64,000 nt of DNA from Pseudomonas denitrificans (nom. rej.). Its GTDB lineage: Bacteria > Pseudomonadota > Gammaproteobacteria > Pseudomonadales > Pseudomonadaceae. The notes beneath the pieces are model-generated. The model searched no databases. It was given only the letters and a program-made list of their open reading frames with translations, and had not been told where the DNA came from. Location of the stretch: contig NZ_CP043626.1 in NCBI RefSeq assembly GCF_008807415.1, positions 5,184,501 through 5,248,500 on the forward strand, in the 5' to 3' direction. Made by a program: the position numbers and the translations under genes. Positions within the stretch are counted from its first letter, which is position 1. Each line of letters begins with the position of its first letter. Of this stretch, positions 9,836 to 18,407 are shown one piece after another.

Positions 9836-11596
9836 TCAGTGATGCCCGCCGCCGTTCTGCTCGAACGTCTCGATCAGCGCCACCTGCATCCGCGAATGCA
9901 CGCGGATGAACCAGCGCCAGAACACCGCGATCACCAGGGCTGCGATCAGCGCCACCACCACCAGCAGCTCGCCCGGCGGCAGGATGCTCGAACTGAGCGC
10001 CGCCAGCAGCAGCATCATGCCGCCCAGCGACAGCAGCGGGATCAGCTCGGAAATCACCCGGCGCACGCGGGCCGTGTGGCGCCCGGCGCTCTCCGCCTTC
10101 ACGCCCATCTCCGCCAGCAGCATCGCCAGCGCCTTGAGCTTGCGGTAGGCGGCGATCAGGAACGGCAGTGACAGCAGCAGCGCGGCACCCCAGATCAGCG
10201 CCTTGTGCAGCGCCTCGTGCTCGACGAACTGAGCCAGCCACTGCGACAGGCGATCGGCGAAGAACGCCAGGCCGAAGAAGATCGCGATCACCAGGGTCAG
10301 GTTGACCCCGACCTGCAGCAGGATGCGCCGGATCATCCCGGCGAGGATCGCCTTGTCGCCGCGTGGCTTGATGCTGCGCAGCCATTCACCGTACAGGCTG
10401 AACACGCGCACCATGGGCGATGGCAGGCTGCGACCCAGGTACAGCGCCAGCGGGTCGGCCGAGCGGATCAGGTAGGGCGTCAGCAGCGTGGTGATGGCCG
10501 ACACGCCGACCACCACCGGATAGAGGAAGTCGCTGGTCACGCCCAGGCTCATGCCCAGCGCGGCGATGATGAAGGAGAACTCGCCGATCTGCGAAAGGCC
10601 CATGCCCACGCGCATCGAGGTGCGCCCGTCGTTGCCGGCGATGAAGGCGCCAGCACCGCAGGACACCAGCTTGCCGGCAACCACCACCAGGGTGATCACC
10701 AGGATCGGCGCGGCGTAGTCCACCAGTACCTTGGGGTCGATGGTCAGGCCGATGGCGACGAAGAAGATCGCGCTGAACATGTCGCGCACCGGCTCCATCA
10801 GGCGTTCGATCTGGATCAGCTGGCGCGACTCGGCCATGATCGCGCCGATCAGGAAGGCGCCCAGGATCATGCTGTACTCCAGCTTCACCACCAGCAGGCA
10901 GAAGCCGAAGCACAGGCCCAGCACCGTCACCAGCAGCATCTCGTTGCTTTCGAACTTCGCCACGTAGGCCAGCAGGCGCGGCACCAGCAGGATGCCGACG
11001 ACCAGCGCGACGACCATGAACAGGCTGAGCTTGCCGACCGTGGAAAACACCTGGTCGGCCTCCACCGTGCCGCTCACGGCGATGCCGGAGAACAGCGCGA
11101 TAATGCCGATGCCGAGGATGTCCTCGATGATCAGCACGCCGAAGATCAGCTGGGCGAAGCGCTCGTTCTTCATCTTCAGGTCGCCCAGGACCTTGATGAT
11201 GATGGTGGTGGAGGACATCGCCAGGATCGCGCCAAGGAACAGCGAATCCATGGTGCTCCAGTCGAACAGGCGGCCGATCTCGAAGCCGGCCCAGATCATC
11301 AGGGTGATTTCCAGGAACGCGGCGATGAACGCCGTGGCGCCGACCTGGAACAGCTTGCGCAGGGAAAACTCCAGTCCCAGGCAGAACATCAGGAAGATCA
11401 CCCCCAGCTCGGCGAGGGTCTTGATCGTTTCCTCGTCGTGCACCAGGGCGAACGGCGGGGTGTGCGGGCCGATGATCACCCCGGCGATGATGTAGCCCAG
11501 CACCACCGGCTGCTTGAAGCGGTGGCAGAGAATGGTGACGAAACCGGCGATCAGCATGATCACCGCGAGGTCCTGGATGAAGTCGATGGCATGCAT
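9836..11596 (-). CDS. CPA2-family cation:proton antiporter (KefB/C-like, no RCK domain)
   Basis: 586 aa with about 12 membrane helices (residues 8-400) of the Na+/H+ exchanger fold, including IIAGVIIGPHTP, GVIFLMFCLGLEFSLRKL and GLSQIGEFSFIIAALGM. The C-terminal third has two more hydrophobic stretches but no TrkA-N nucleotide-binding domain, unlike the second Kef-type protein at 20058. Likely potassium or sodium/proton exchange. The start MHAIDFIQ at 11596 is chosen because the longer frame is non-hydrophobic and lies under the next gene. Divergent from the Tim44-domain gene. Confidence 0.88.
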   Translation of the reverse strand: MHAIDFIQDLAVIMLIAGFVTILCHRFKQPVVLGYIIAGVIIGPHTPPFALVHDEETIKTLAELGVIFLMFCLGLEFSLRKLFQVGATAFIAAFLEITLMIWAGFEIGRLFDWSTMDSLFLGAILAMSSTTIIIKVLGDLKMKNERFAQLIFGVLIIEDILGIGIIALFSGIAVSGTVEADQVFSTVGKLSLFMVVALVVGILLVPRLLAYVAKFESNEMLLVTVLGLCFGFCLLVVKLEYSMILGAFLIGAIMAESRQLIQIERLMEPVRDMFSAIFFVAIGLTIDPKVLVDYAAPILVITLVVVAGKLVSCGAGAFIAGNDGRTSMRVGMGLSQIGEFSFIIAALGMSLGVTSDFLYPVVVGVSAITTLLTPYLIRSADPLALYLGRSLPSPMVRVFSLYGEWLRSIKPRGDKAILAGMIRRILLQVGVNLTLVIAIFFGLAFFADRLSQWLAQFVEHEALHKALIWGAALLLSLPFLIAAYRKLKALAMLLAEMGVKAESAGRHTARVRRVISELIPLLSLGGMMLLLAALSSSILPPGELLVVVALIAALVIAVFWRWFIRVHSRMQVALIETFEQNGGGHH

Positions 11597-11854
11597 GGTC
11601 GGCGGTCCTCGCGGCGGGCTGGTCAGGGGATCGCGCGGCTGACGGCCTCGCTCAGCGAAGCCTACCATCCGAGTCCTCCGACAGGCGGCTCTGAAAGAAT
11701 CAGTAACAGACTGATTTGGAAAGGGATTCATCAGACCCCATATCAGGGGGCGAGCCCACGCAGGGCAACAGCACGAAACAAAATCCGGCTGGCCCTCAAG
11801 GGCACCCACCGGCAACATGACGTGCGTCGTATACCAACCAAGAGAATGACAACC

Positions 11855-12739
11855 ATGAAGCGCTTTCTCAGCCTTGCCATGGCTTTCTGTGTCGCCGTGA
11901 CGCTCAGCCTCGACGTCAACGCCGCCAAGCGTTTTGGTGGTGGCAAGAGCATGGGCTCGGCGCCAAGCCACCAGACCCGCCAGGCGCAACCCAATGCCGC
12001 GCCGAATTCCCCGACTGCCGCAGGCCCTGCCGCAACCGGTGCTGCCGCAGGCGCTGCCGGCGCCGCCGCCAAGAGCGGCGCTTCGCGCTGGCTCGGCCCG
12101 CTGGCCGGCCTCGCCGCCGGTGGCCTGCTCGCCTCCATGTTCATGGGCGACGGCTTCCAGGGCATGCAGTTCCTCGACATCCTGATCATCGCGCTGATCG
12201 CCTTCATCGCCTTCCGCTTCATCGCCTCCCGTCGCCGCCAGCAGCAGGGCAACCAGCCCGCCATGGCCGGCGGACATGCGCCGATGCAGCGTGAAATGCC
12301 GGCCGCCCCGCCGTCGATCTTCGGTGGTGCGTCCCGCCCGGTGATGGACAGCCGCCCGGTGATCAACGCGCCGAGCTGGTTCGACGAGACCCGTTTCGTC
12401 GCCGCCGCCCGCGAGCACTTCATGTCCCTGCAGCAGCACTGGGACGCCAACGAGATGGACAAGATCGCCGAGTTCGTCACCCCGCAGATGCTGCAGTTCC
12501 TCAAGCAGGAGCGCGCCGACCTGGGCGACGGCTACCAGTCCACCTACATCGACAACCTCGATGTGCAGCTCGAAGGCGTGGACGACCAGGCCGAGAAGAC
12601 CATCGCCACCCTGACCTTCAGCGGCGTGTCGAAGTCCTCGCGTTTCGACCAGGGCGAGCCCTTCAGCGAAAGCTGGCGCATGGAACGCCCGCAAGGCGAG
12701 AACCAGCCCTGGCTGGTGGCTGGCATCCGCCAGAACTGA
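11855..12739 (+). CDS. Tim44-like domain membrane protein
   Basis: 294 aa. It begins with a signal sequence (MKRFLSLAMAFCVAVTLSLDVNA) followed by an Ala/Pro/Gly-rich stretch. Two hydrophobic segments follow (WLGPLAGLAAGGLLASMFMG and LDILIIALIAFIAFRFI). The C-terminal half has the alpha+beta fold of Tim44/MRPL45 domains (DETRFVAAAREHFMSLQQHWDANEMDKIAEFV). ATG 11855 has AGAGA at good spacing; ATG 11846 is an in-frame alternative that adds MTT. Exact function unknown; bacterial members are inner-membrane proteins of unclear role. Followed by a strong terminator. Confidence 0.85.
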   Translation: MKRFLSLAMAFCVAVTLSLDVNAAKRFGGGKSMGSAPSHQTRQAQPNAAPNSPTAAGPAATGAAAGAAGAAAKSGASRWLGPLAGLAAGGLLASMFMGDGFQGMQFLDILIIALIAFIAFRFIASRRRQQQGNQPAMAGGHAPMQREMPAAPPSIFGGASRPVMDSRPVINAPSWFDETRFVAAAREHFMSLQQHWDANEMDKIAEFVTPQMLQFLKQERADLGDGYQSTYIDNLDVQLEGVDDQAEKTIATLTFSGVSKSSRFDQGEPFSESWRMERPQGENQPWLVAGIRQN

Positions 12740-12756
12740 TCCTGAGCGTCATGAAG

Positions 12757-12781
12757 AAGCCCGGCGATTGCCGGGCTTTTT
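12757..12781 (+). terminator. Rho-independent terminator after Tim44-domain gene
   Basis: Stem AGCCCGGC / GCCGGGCT with loop GATT, followed by five T residues, 18 bases after the stop codon. Confidence 0.9.
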
Positions 12782-12930
12782 CGTTTCCGTCGCTCGCCTC
12801 GTCGACGCAGCACCCAAGTCCCCGCGGGCCCGCCGCTCGTCCGGACGGTGCCGGCACAGTGGTCTTGCGCGAATGGCCGGCTACTACTGTATAAAGCGCG
12901 CCATTCGTCGAATTCAAAGAGGCCCCGCCT

Positions 12931-13332
12931 GTGGAAGATGTGATCGAGAAACTGCGTGAAGCGAACGAGCCGGTTCCGGTACCGCTGGAACTGCCCGACG
13001 AAGAACTGCTCGTGGAGATCGAAGAAGCCCTGCTGATCGGCATTCCGTCGGAATTCCGTGAGTTCCTCCTGCTGGTCAGCGATGTGATCTACGGGCGTCT
13101 GGAGCCGGTCACCGTGGCCGACCCGCAGTCCCACACCTACCTGCCGGAAGTGGCCGCCGTGGCCTGGGCCAGCGGCCTGCCGCGCGAGCTGATTCCGCTC
13201 TGCGCCGATGGTGACGACTACTACGCGGTCGCCGAGGACGGCGAGGTGATCCTCTGGGCCGACGGCGAGCTCACCGAGGAAACCTGGGACTCCGTCTGGA
13301 CCTGGGCACGCGACGTATGGCTCGATACTTGA
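12931..13332 (+). CDS. SMI1/KNR4 (SUKH) family protein
   Basis: 133 aa acidic protein, no signal peptide. The core IPSEFREFLLLVSDVIYG ... YYAVAEDGEVILW is the SUKH-type fold. Family members often act as immunity proteins or adaptors, but no toxin gene lies beside it, so a role is not assigned. The start is GTG with AAAGAGG upstream. A weak promoter (TTGCGC at 12865, TATAAA at 12890, 19-bp spacer) may lie upstream. Confidence 0.75.
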   Translation: MEDVIEKLREANEPVPVPLELPDEELLVEIEEALLIGIPSEFREFLLLVSDVIYGRLEPVTVADPQSHTYLPEVAAVAWASGLPRELIPLCADGDDYYAVAEDGEVILWADGELTEETWDSVWTWARDVWLDT

Positions 13333-13435
13333 AGCCCGGTGTCGGAATTTCCTGAAACTTCCATGGTCACACAGGCAACCCAGCGTACCTCCAGCCCTTG
13401 CTGCCCGGGCGGGTACGATGCCCCGTGGAGAAACT

Positions 13436-13648
13436 ATGAAGTTGAAAGCCTTGTTCACCTGCCTGTTGCTGCTCGGCCTCGCCGGATGCGCCGACAAGGC
13501 CGTGGTGACGCTGCAGGACGGCAGCGAAATCCTGGTGAAGGATCACTCCGACTACGACAAATACAATGACTACTACGAATTCGAACAGCTCAACGGCGAG
13601 ACGATCCTGATCAAGAAGGACAATGTCCGCTTCATCAAGACCCCGTGA
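13436..13648 (+). CDS. YgdI/YgdR-type small lipoprotein (DUF903)
   Basis: 70 aa. Type II signal peptide MKLKALFTCLLLLGLAGC with lipobox LAGC (Cys18). The mature part VVTLQDGSEILVKD ... ILIKKDNVRFIK is a small SH3-like beta-barrel found in YgdI/YgdR. The start at 13436 has GGAG 8 bases upstream; an in-frame ATG at 13418 would put a charged stretch before the signal. Function of the family unknown. Convergent with the GntR gene, 8 bases away. Confidence 0.85.
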   Translation: MKLKALFTCLLLLGLAGCADKAVVTLQDGSEILVKDHSDYDKYNDYYEFEQLNGETILIKKDNVRFIKTP

Positions 13649-13656
13649 AGGGCGCC

Positions 13657-14322
13657 CTAGCGCGCCCCGAGCCTTCCCCCGCTTTCCAGCTCAAGCAGGT
13701 TGAGCAGGTACTGGCCGCAGTAGCCCAGGTCCTGTTCGATGGCCTTGCGCGCGCCCGCGCCATCGCCACGTTCCAGCGCCTGCAGGGTGTCTTCGTGGAA
13801 GTCGTTCAGGCGCAGCGACAGGTCGGCCTCGGTGAACAGCCGGTTGAAGAAGGGCCCGACCTGCAGCCACAGCGCCTCGATCATGCGCAGCAGCGTGGGG
13901 TTGCCGCAGGCACGGTAGAGCGTCAGGTGAAACAGACTGTTGGCTTCCAGGTAGCCGTGGACGTCGCGGGCGTTCAGCGCGACTTCCATGCGCTCGGTGC
14001 ACTCGCGCAGCACCGCCATGTCGGCAGGCTTCAGGTGCCTGGCAGCGTCTTCCACCGCCAGTCCCTCCAGGGATTGCCGCACCTGCAGGATCTGCAGGTA
14101 GCGCTCGCGGGTCATCACCGGCACCCGTAGCGAGCGCTGCGGCTCGCCCTCCAGCGCGCCCTCGGCCACCAGCCGTTGCAGGGCCGCGCGCACCGGCATC
14201 GGGCTGGTGCCCCACTCATCGGCCAGGTCGCGGATCTTGAGCCGCTCGCCGGGTTGGAAGCGCCCGCTCAGCAGGGCCTGGCGCAGGTTCTGGTACAGCT
14301 GTTCCTGAAGGTTGTCGGCCAT
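13657..14322 (-). CDS. GntR/FadR-family transcriptional regulator
   Basis: 221 aa. Winged-helix HTH in residues 5-70 (LKIRDLADEWGTSPMPVRAALQRLVAEGAL), then an all-helical FCD effector domain (about 80-215) with the metal/ligand-type residues of VanR/FadR proteins (LEGLAVEDAARHL, EANSLFHLTLYRACGN). It lies next to an SDR gene and near a divergent promoter with two TGTGATCACA palindromes, the size and symmetry expected for a GntR operator. It probably represses the SDR and the aminotransferase-GS genes. PAO1 has a similar order at PA5525-PA5521 (recollection). Confidence 0.88.
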   Translation of the reverse strand: MADNLQEQLYQNLRQALLSGRFQPGERLKIRDLADEWGTSPMPVRAALQRLVAEGALEGEPQRSLRVPVMTRERYLQILQVRQSLEGLAVEDAARHLKPADMAVLRECTERMEVALNARDVHGYLEANSLFHLTLYRACGNPTLLRMIEALWLQVGPFFNRLFTEADLSLRLNDFHEDTLQALERGDGAGARKAIEQDLGYCGQYLLNLLELESGGRLGAR

Positions 14323-14396
14323 CGTGATTCACTCCCGGCCGGCCGGCGGCGCCGGCAGTTGGGCGAAGGTCAGGCTGCAGTCGTGCTTCATCTCGC

Positions 14397-15185
14397 TTAT
14401 CCCTTGTTCTCGATCAGACAGTTGCCGCCATCCACCACCAGCACTTCGCCGGTGATGTAGCTGGCTTCGGGCGAGGCCAGGAAGGCGATGGCGGCCGCCA
14501 CCTCTTCCGGTCGCCCGGAACGGCCGAGCGGCGTGCGCCGTCCGGCCTGGATTTCTTCCTCGCTGCTGGAGCCGGTGGCGATCCAGCCCGGCGCCACGCT
14601 GTTCACCGTCACCCCGCGACGCGCCACTTCCAGCGCCAGCCCCATGCTCATGCCGAGCATCCCGGCCTTGGCCGCGCTGTAGGCCGATTCGCCCGGATTG
14701 CTGGCACGCACGCCGGTGGTGGAGCTGACATTGACGATGCGCCCGTAGCCGCGCTCCAGCATCCCCGGCAGCAGCGCGCGGGTGAGCAGGAAGGCGCTGG
14801 TCAGGTTGCGCGCCAGCGACAGGTTCCAGGTCGCCAGGTCCATCGCCGCCAGTTCGGCGAAGGGTTCCGGGCTGCCCTGCATGGCCATGCCGGCGTTGTT
14901 CACCAGCACGTCTACGCTTCCCCATTGCCCCTGCGCCCACTCGGCCAGGGCGCGGACGTCGCCTTCGCGGGTCAGGTCGGCGGGCAGCGCGCGGGCCTCG
15001 AAGCCCTCGGCGCAAAGCTCCTGCGCACGCAGCAGAACGCGCTCGCTGCTGGCGGTGAGCAGCAGCTTCACGCCGTTGCGCGCCAGCCGGCGGGCACTGG
15101 CGAAGCCGATGCCGGACTCGCTGCCGGCACCGCTGACCAGGGCGACCTGGCCGGCCCAGGCGGACTCATTCGTGACATCTTTCAT
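14397..15185 (-). CDS. Short-chain dehydrogenase/reductase
   Basis: 262 aa cytoplasmic NAD(P)H oxidoreductase. Cofactor motif SGAGSESGIGFASA near the N-terminus, VNNAG in the middle, catalytic Ser in IVNVSSTTG, Tyr and Lys in YSAAKAG. The start at 15185 is preferred because the AAGAAG Shine-Dalgarno directly abuts the other ATG at 15191. The stop is 74 bases upstream of the gntR start and both genes are on the same strand, so they may be co-transcribed. Substrate unknown; context suggests a carbonyl product of the adjacent transaminase. Confidence 0.88.
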   Translation of the reverse strand: MKDVTNESAWAGQVALVSGAGSESGIGFASARRLARNGVKLLLTASSERVLLRAQELCAEGFEARALPADLTREGDVRALAEWAQGQWGSVDVLVNNAGMAMQGSPEPFAELAAMDLATWNLSLARNLTSAFLLTRALLPGMLERGYGRIVNVSSTTGVRASNPGESAYSAAKAGMLGMSMGLALEVARRGVTVNSVAPGWIATGSSSEEEIQAGRRTPLGRSGRPEEVAAAIAFLASPEASYITGEVLVVDGGNCLIENKG

Positions 15186-15199
15186 GGGCATCTTCTTGA

Positions 15200-15213
15200 T
15201 CTGTGATCACAGA
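15200..15213. promoter_or_regulatory. GntR-type operator 1 (SDR side)
   Basis: Perfect 14-bp palindrome TCTGTGATCACAGA, 14 bp upstream of the SDR start. Core TGTGATCACA is identical to operator 2. Confidence 0.75.
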
Positions 15214-15254
15214 ATTCGTTAAAGGGCAGATTATCAGGCAGCCGACGCGCTGTA

Positions 15255-15284
15255 TTGACATTTTTGTGATCACAAATGGAATAT
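15255..15284 (+). promoter_or_regulatory. Aminotransferase promoter with embedded operator 2
   Basis: A consensus -35 box TTGACA at 15255-15260 is followed by the perfect palindrome TTTGTGATCACAAA at 15263-15276 in the spacer. A weak -10 candidate GAATAT is at 15279. A repressor bound here would block RNA polymerase. The centre is exactly 63 bp from the centre of operator 1, six helical turns. Confidence 0.7.
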
Positions 15285-15312
15285 GTGCGAAATAACAAAC
15301 GAGGTGTGCAAC

Positions 15313-16707
15313 ATGACCGCCAGCGGAATCGCCCAACAGGCCGTGGATCTCTTCACCGCCCGCGAGCGCCAGCGCTTCCTGGAACAGAATCCCAAGTCCG
15401 TCGCCCTTGCCGAGCGTGCGCACAAGTCGCTATACGCCGGTGTGCCGATGCACTGGATGGCGGACTGGTCCACGCCCTGCCCGCTGTTCGTCGAACGCGC
15501 CCAGGGCGCCCGCTTCTACGATGTGGACGGCCATGACTACGTAGACTTCTGCCTGGGCGATACCGGCAGCATGTTCGGCCATTCGCCGGCGCCGATCGCC
15601 CGCGCGCTCGCCGAACAAGGCGCACGCGGCCTGACCACCATGTTGCCCGGCGAGGACGCCGTGGTCTGCGGCGAACTGCTCGCCGCGCGCTTCGGCCTGC
15701 CCTACTGGCAGGTGACCGCCACCGCCACCGATTCCAACCGCTACGTGCTGCGCTGGGCCCGTGCGGTGACCAAGCGCAAGACCCTTCTGGTGTTCGATGG
15801 CTGCTACCACGGCACCGTCGACGACGTGATGGTGCGCTACCGCGACGGCGAGACCGTGCACCGCTCCGGCCTGGTCGGCCAGGCCTACGACCTGACCCAG
15901 CACAGCCGCTCCATCCCCTTCAACGACGTCGAGGCGCTGGAAGCCGCGCTGGCCCAGGGTGACGTCTGCGCCCTGCTGTGCGAGCCGGCGATGACCAACA
16001 TCGGCATGGTCCTGCCCGATCCGGGCTTCATGCAGAAGTGCCGCGAGCTGACCCGCCAGTACGGCGCGCTGCTGATCATCGACGAAACCCACACCATCTC
16101 CACCAACATCGGTGGCTGCACGAAGCTGTGGAACCTCGACCCGGACTTCTTCGTGGTCGGCAAGCCGATCGCCGGCGGCGTCCCCTGCGGCATCTTCGGC
16201 TGCAGCGCGGAGATGGCCGAACGCATGGCCGCGTCGCGCAAGAGTGCCCAGGAAGACAGCCATGGCCACGGCCACAGCGGCATGGGCACCACGCTCTCGG
16301 CCAATGCCCTGGCCATGCACTGCATGCGCGCCAACCTGGAACAGGTGATGACCCAGGCGGCCTATGACCACATGCTGCCGCTGGCCAAGCGCCTGGCCGA
16401 TGGCTTCCGCCGGCTGATCGCCAAGCACGGCCTGAAGTGGTCGGTGACCGAGCTGGGCGCACGCAGCGAGTTCCAGTTCTGCCCCGTCTCCCCGCGCACC
16501 GGCGCCGAGGCCGAAGCGGCCTTCCACGACGAGCTGCAGATGGCCCTGCACCTGTACCTGATCAACCGCGGCATCCTGATCACGCCGTTCCACAACATGA
16601 CCCTGTGCTGCCCGGACACCACCGCCGCCGACGTGGATCGCCTGATCGAGACCCTCGATGCCGGCATCACCGAGCTGCTGGCGATCCCCGGCGCGCGCGA
16701 GGGCTGA
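15313..16707 (+). CDS. Class III PLP aminotransferase (glutamate-semialdehyde-aminomutase-like)
   Basis: 464 aa. PLP-binding features: GHSPAPIARAL substrate region, FDGCYHGTVDD, the Asp in LLIIDETHTIS, and the Schiff-base Lys in VVGKPIAGG (about residue 284). The start at 15313 (MTASGIAQQ) has ACGAGGTG at 8 bases; the frame extends to 15283 but that would begin inside the promoter. It probably transfers an amino group from an amine or amino acid to a keto acid. The ligase downstream suggests an amine catabolic pathway. Substrate not deducible. Confidence 0.85.
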   Translation: MTASGIAQQAVDLFTARERQRFLEQNPKSVALAERAHKSLYAGVPMHWMADWSTPCPLFVERAQGARFYDVDGHDYVDFCLGDTGSMFGHSPAPIARALAEQGARGLTTMLPGEDAVVCGELLAARFGLPYWQVTATATDSNRYVLRWARAVTKRKTLLVFDGCYHGTVDDVMVRYRDGETVHRSGLVGQAYDLTQHSRSIPFNDVEALEAALAQGDVCALLCEPAMTNIGMVLPDPGFMQKCRELTRQYGALLIIDETHTISTNIGGCTKLWNLDPDFFVVGKPIAGGVPCGIFGCSAEMAERMAASRKSAQEDSHGHGHSGMGTTLSANALAMHCMRANLEQVMTQAAYDHMLPLAKRLADGFRRLIAKHGLKWSVTELGARSEFQFCPVSPRTGAEAEAAFHDELQMALHLYLINRGILITPFHNMTLCCPDTTAADVDRLIETLDAGITELLAIPGAREG

Positions 16708-16718
16708 TCGCCTGCCAC

Positions 16719-16748
16719 CTGCAGGAGCGGACGTGGTTCGCTCCTGCC
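16719..16748. repeat. Short REP-like inverted repeat between aminotransferase and ligase genes
   Basis: Arms CTGCAGGAGCG and CGCTCCTGCC around GACGTGGTT, resembling the ends of the family A repeats. It lies in the 80-base gap between two co-directional genes. Confidence 0.6.
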
Positions 16749-16787
16749 AAAAGAACTATCCGGCGCCGAGCGCCACCGAGGACCACC

Positions 16788-18170
16788 ATGCAATTCGCCG
16801 ATCGACAGGAAGCCGAAGCCTTCCTCGCCGCCCACCCGGACGTGCGCAGCATCGAACTCTTCATCATCGACTCCAACGGCATCCCGCGCGGCAAGCTGCT
16901 GCACCGCGACGAGCTGCTGGCGATCTACGACAACGGCCGCCCGCTGCCCAGCTCGATCCTCGCGCTGACCGTGCAGGGCGAAGACGTCGAAGGCACCGGA
17001 CTGGTCTGGGAAGTGGCCGACGCCGACTGCTGGACCTACCCCCTGCCCGGCAGCCTGACCCTGCAACCCTGGCGCACCAGCCCCACCGGCCAGTTGCAGG
17101 TGAGCATGCACCCGACCCAGGGCCTGCCTGCCACCCCGGCCGACCCGCGCCAGGCGCTGTCCCGCGTGGTCGACCGGCTGAAGGCCGACGGTTTGCACCC
17201 GGTGATGGCGGTGGAGCTGGAGTTCTACCTGCTGGACAAGCAGCGCGACGCCCATGGCCGTCCGCAGCCGGCGGTGCAGATGAACGGAATCCGCCCGGAA
17301 GCGCCGCAGGTCTATGGCGTCTATGAACTGGAGCAGCTGCAGCCGTTCCTCGACGACCTTTACGCCGCCTGCGAAGTCCAGGGCCTGCCGGTGCGCACGG
17401 CGATCTCCGAGTACGCACCGGGCCAGGTCGAGCTGACCCTGGAGCACCGCTTCGACGTCATGCAGGCTATCGACGAAGGCGTGCGCTACAAGCGCCTGGT
17501 GAAGGGCGTGGCGAACAAGCACGGGTTGCAGGCCTGCTTCATGGCCAAGCCGTTCGGCGACCGCGCCGGCTCCGGCATGCACCTGCACGTCAGCCTCGCC
17601 GACGAGCAGGGCAACAACCTCTATGCCAGCGATCTTTCTGACCTTGAGAGCAGTCACGGCACCGAACTGCTGCGCCACTCCATCGGCGGCATGATGGCCC
17701 GCCTGCTGGATTCGCTGGCAATCTTCTGCCCCAACGCCAACTCCTTCCGCCGCTTCCAGGCCAACAGCTACGCGCCGCTGGCCAAGAGCTGGGGCGTGAA
17801 CAACCGCACCGTGTCGTTCCGCGTACCTGGCGGTCCGGCGAAAAGCCGGCACATCGAGCACCGCATCTGCGGCGCCGACGCCAACCCGTACCTGGCGGCA
17901 GCGGCGATCCTCGCGGCCATCCACGAAGGCATCCGCGAGCAGATCGATCCGGGCGCGCCCATCGTCGGCAACGGCTACGAGCAGGCCACCGAGTTCCTCC
18001 CCACCGACTGGCTCACCGCGCTGCGCGCACTGGAAGCCTCCACCTGGGCCCGCGAGGCGCTGGGCGAGGAATTCCTCAAGGTGTTCCTGGCGATCAAGTG
18101 GGAGGAGTACCGCCAGTTCATGGGCGAGGTCGGCGAGCAGGACTGGCGCTGGTATCTGCATCACGCTTGA
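16788..18170 (+). CDS. Glutamine-synthetase-family ligase (gamma-glutamylamine synthetase-like)
   Basis: 460 aa, slightly shorter than the 468-aa GlnA of enteric bacteria. GS features: MAVELEFYLLD (metal Glu), EYAPGQVELTLEH, the HMH-type motif GSGMHLHVSL, and NSFRRFQANSYAPLAKSWGVNNRTVSFRVP (ATP/glutamate site). It lacks the GlnA adenylylation-loop signature, so it is a catabolic paralogue of the PuuA/PauA type that ligates glutamate to an amine. Lies 80 bp after the aminotransferase and probably in its operon. The specific amine is unknown. Confidence 0.87.
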   Translation: MQFADRQEAEAFLAAHPDVRSIELFIIDSNGIPRGKLLHRDELLAIYDNGRPLPSSILALTVQGEDVEGTGLVWEVADADCWTYPLPGSLTLQPWRTSPTGQLQVSMHPTQGLPATPADPRQALSRVVDRLKADGLHPVMAVELEFYLLDKQRDAHGRPQPAVQMNGIRPEAPQVYGVYELEQLQPFLDDLYAACEVQGLPVRTAISEYAPGQVELTLEHRFDVMQAIDEGVRYKRLVKGVANKHGLQACFMAKPFGDRAGSGMHLHVSLADEQGNNLYASDLSDLESSHGTELLRHSIGGMMARLLDSLAIFCPNANSFRRFQANSYAPLAKSWGVNNRTVSFRVPGGPAKSRHIEHRICGADANPYLAAAAILAAIHEGIREQIDPGAPIVGNGYEQATEFLPTDWLTALRALEASTWAREALGEEFLKVFLAIKWEEYRQFMGEVGEQDWRWYLHHA

Positions 18171-18183
18171 TTCGTGCGGCAAT

Positions 18184-18213
18184 ACGGCGAATAACGCGAA
18201 GCGTTATCCGCCG
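18184..18213. repeat. REP-like half element, family B
   Basis: ACGGCGAATAACGCGAAGCG followed by TTATCCGCCG: inverted repeat CGGCGAATAACGC / GCGTTATCCGCCG. One half of the longer family B elements at 41001, 43000 and 63102. It lies just after the ligase stop codon. Confidence 0.65.
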
Positions 18214-18314
18214 CCAGGCCCACGCTTCGCAGCACCCCCACTGACACACGACAGCCTTACGAAAAATTTACCCTGTCAGACTGAAGAATCTGGTCTTTTC
18301 TTGGTCTGTAATTG

Positions 18315-18406
18315 CACGGGGCGCAGATGCGCCCCGTGGTCAAAGCGGCGCCGCCGGTACTGCCTGCCGGCCGCCGTCCTCTCTCAGGCAGGGAGAACCC
18401 GTAGAC
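18315..18406 (+). promoter_or_regulatory. Structured leader of the second SDR gene
   Basis: A GC-rich hairpin (CACGGGGCGC / GCGCCCCGTG, loop AGAT) near 18316-18339 without a T-tract, then an inverted repeat CTGCCTG / CAGGCAG reaching the ribosome-binding region CAGGGAGAA. Could influence expression of the SDR; no known riboswitch class recognised. Confidence 0.4.
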
Positions 18407-18407
18407 A

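Noticed and set aside
12886..12902. Possible LexA (SOS) box CTGTATAAAGCGCGCC upstream of the SMI1/KNR4 gene
   Set aside because: Only the left half matches; the right half has no inverse (expected ATACAG). More likely a -10 element.
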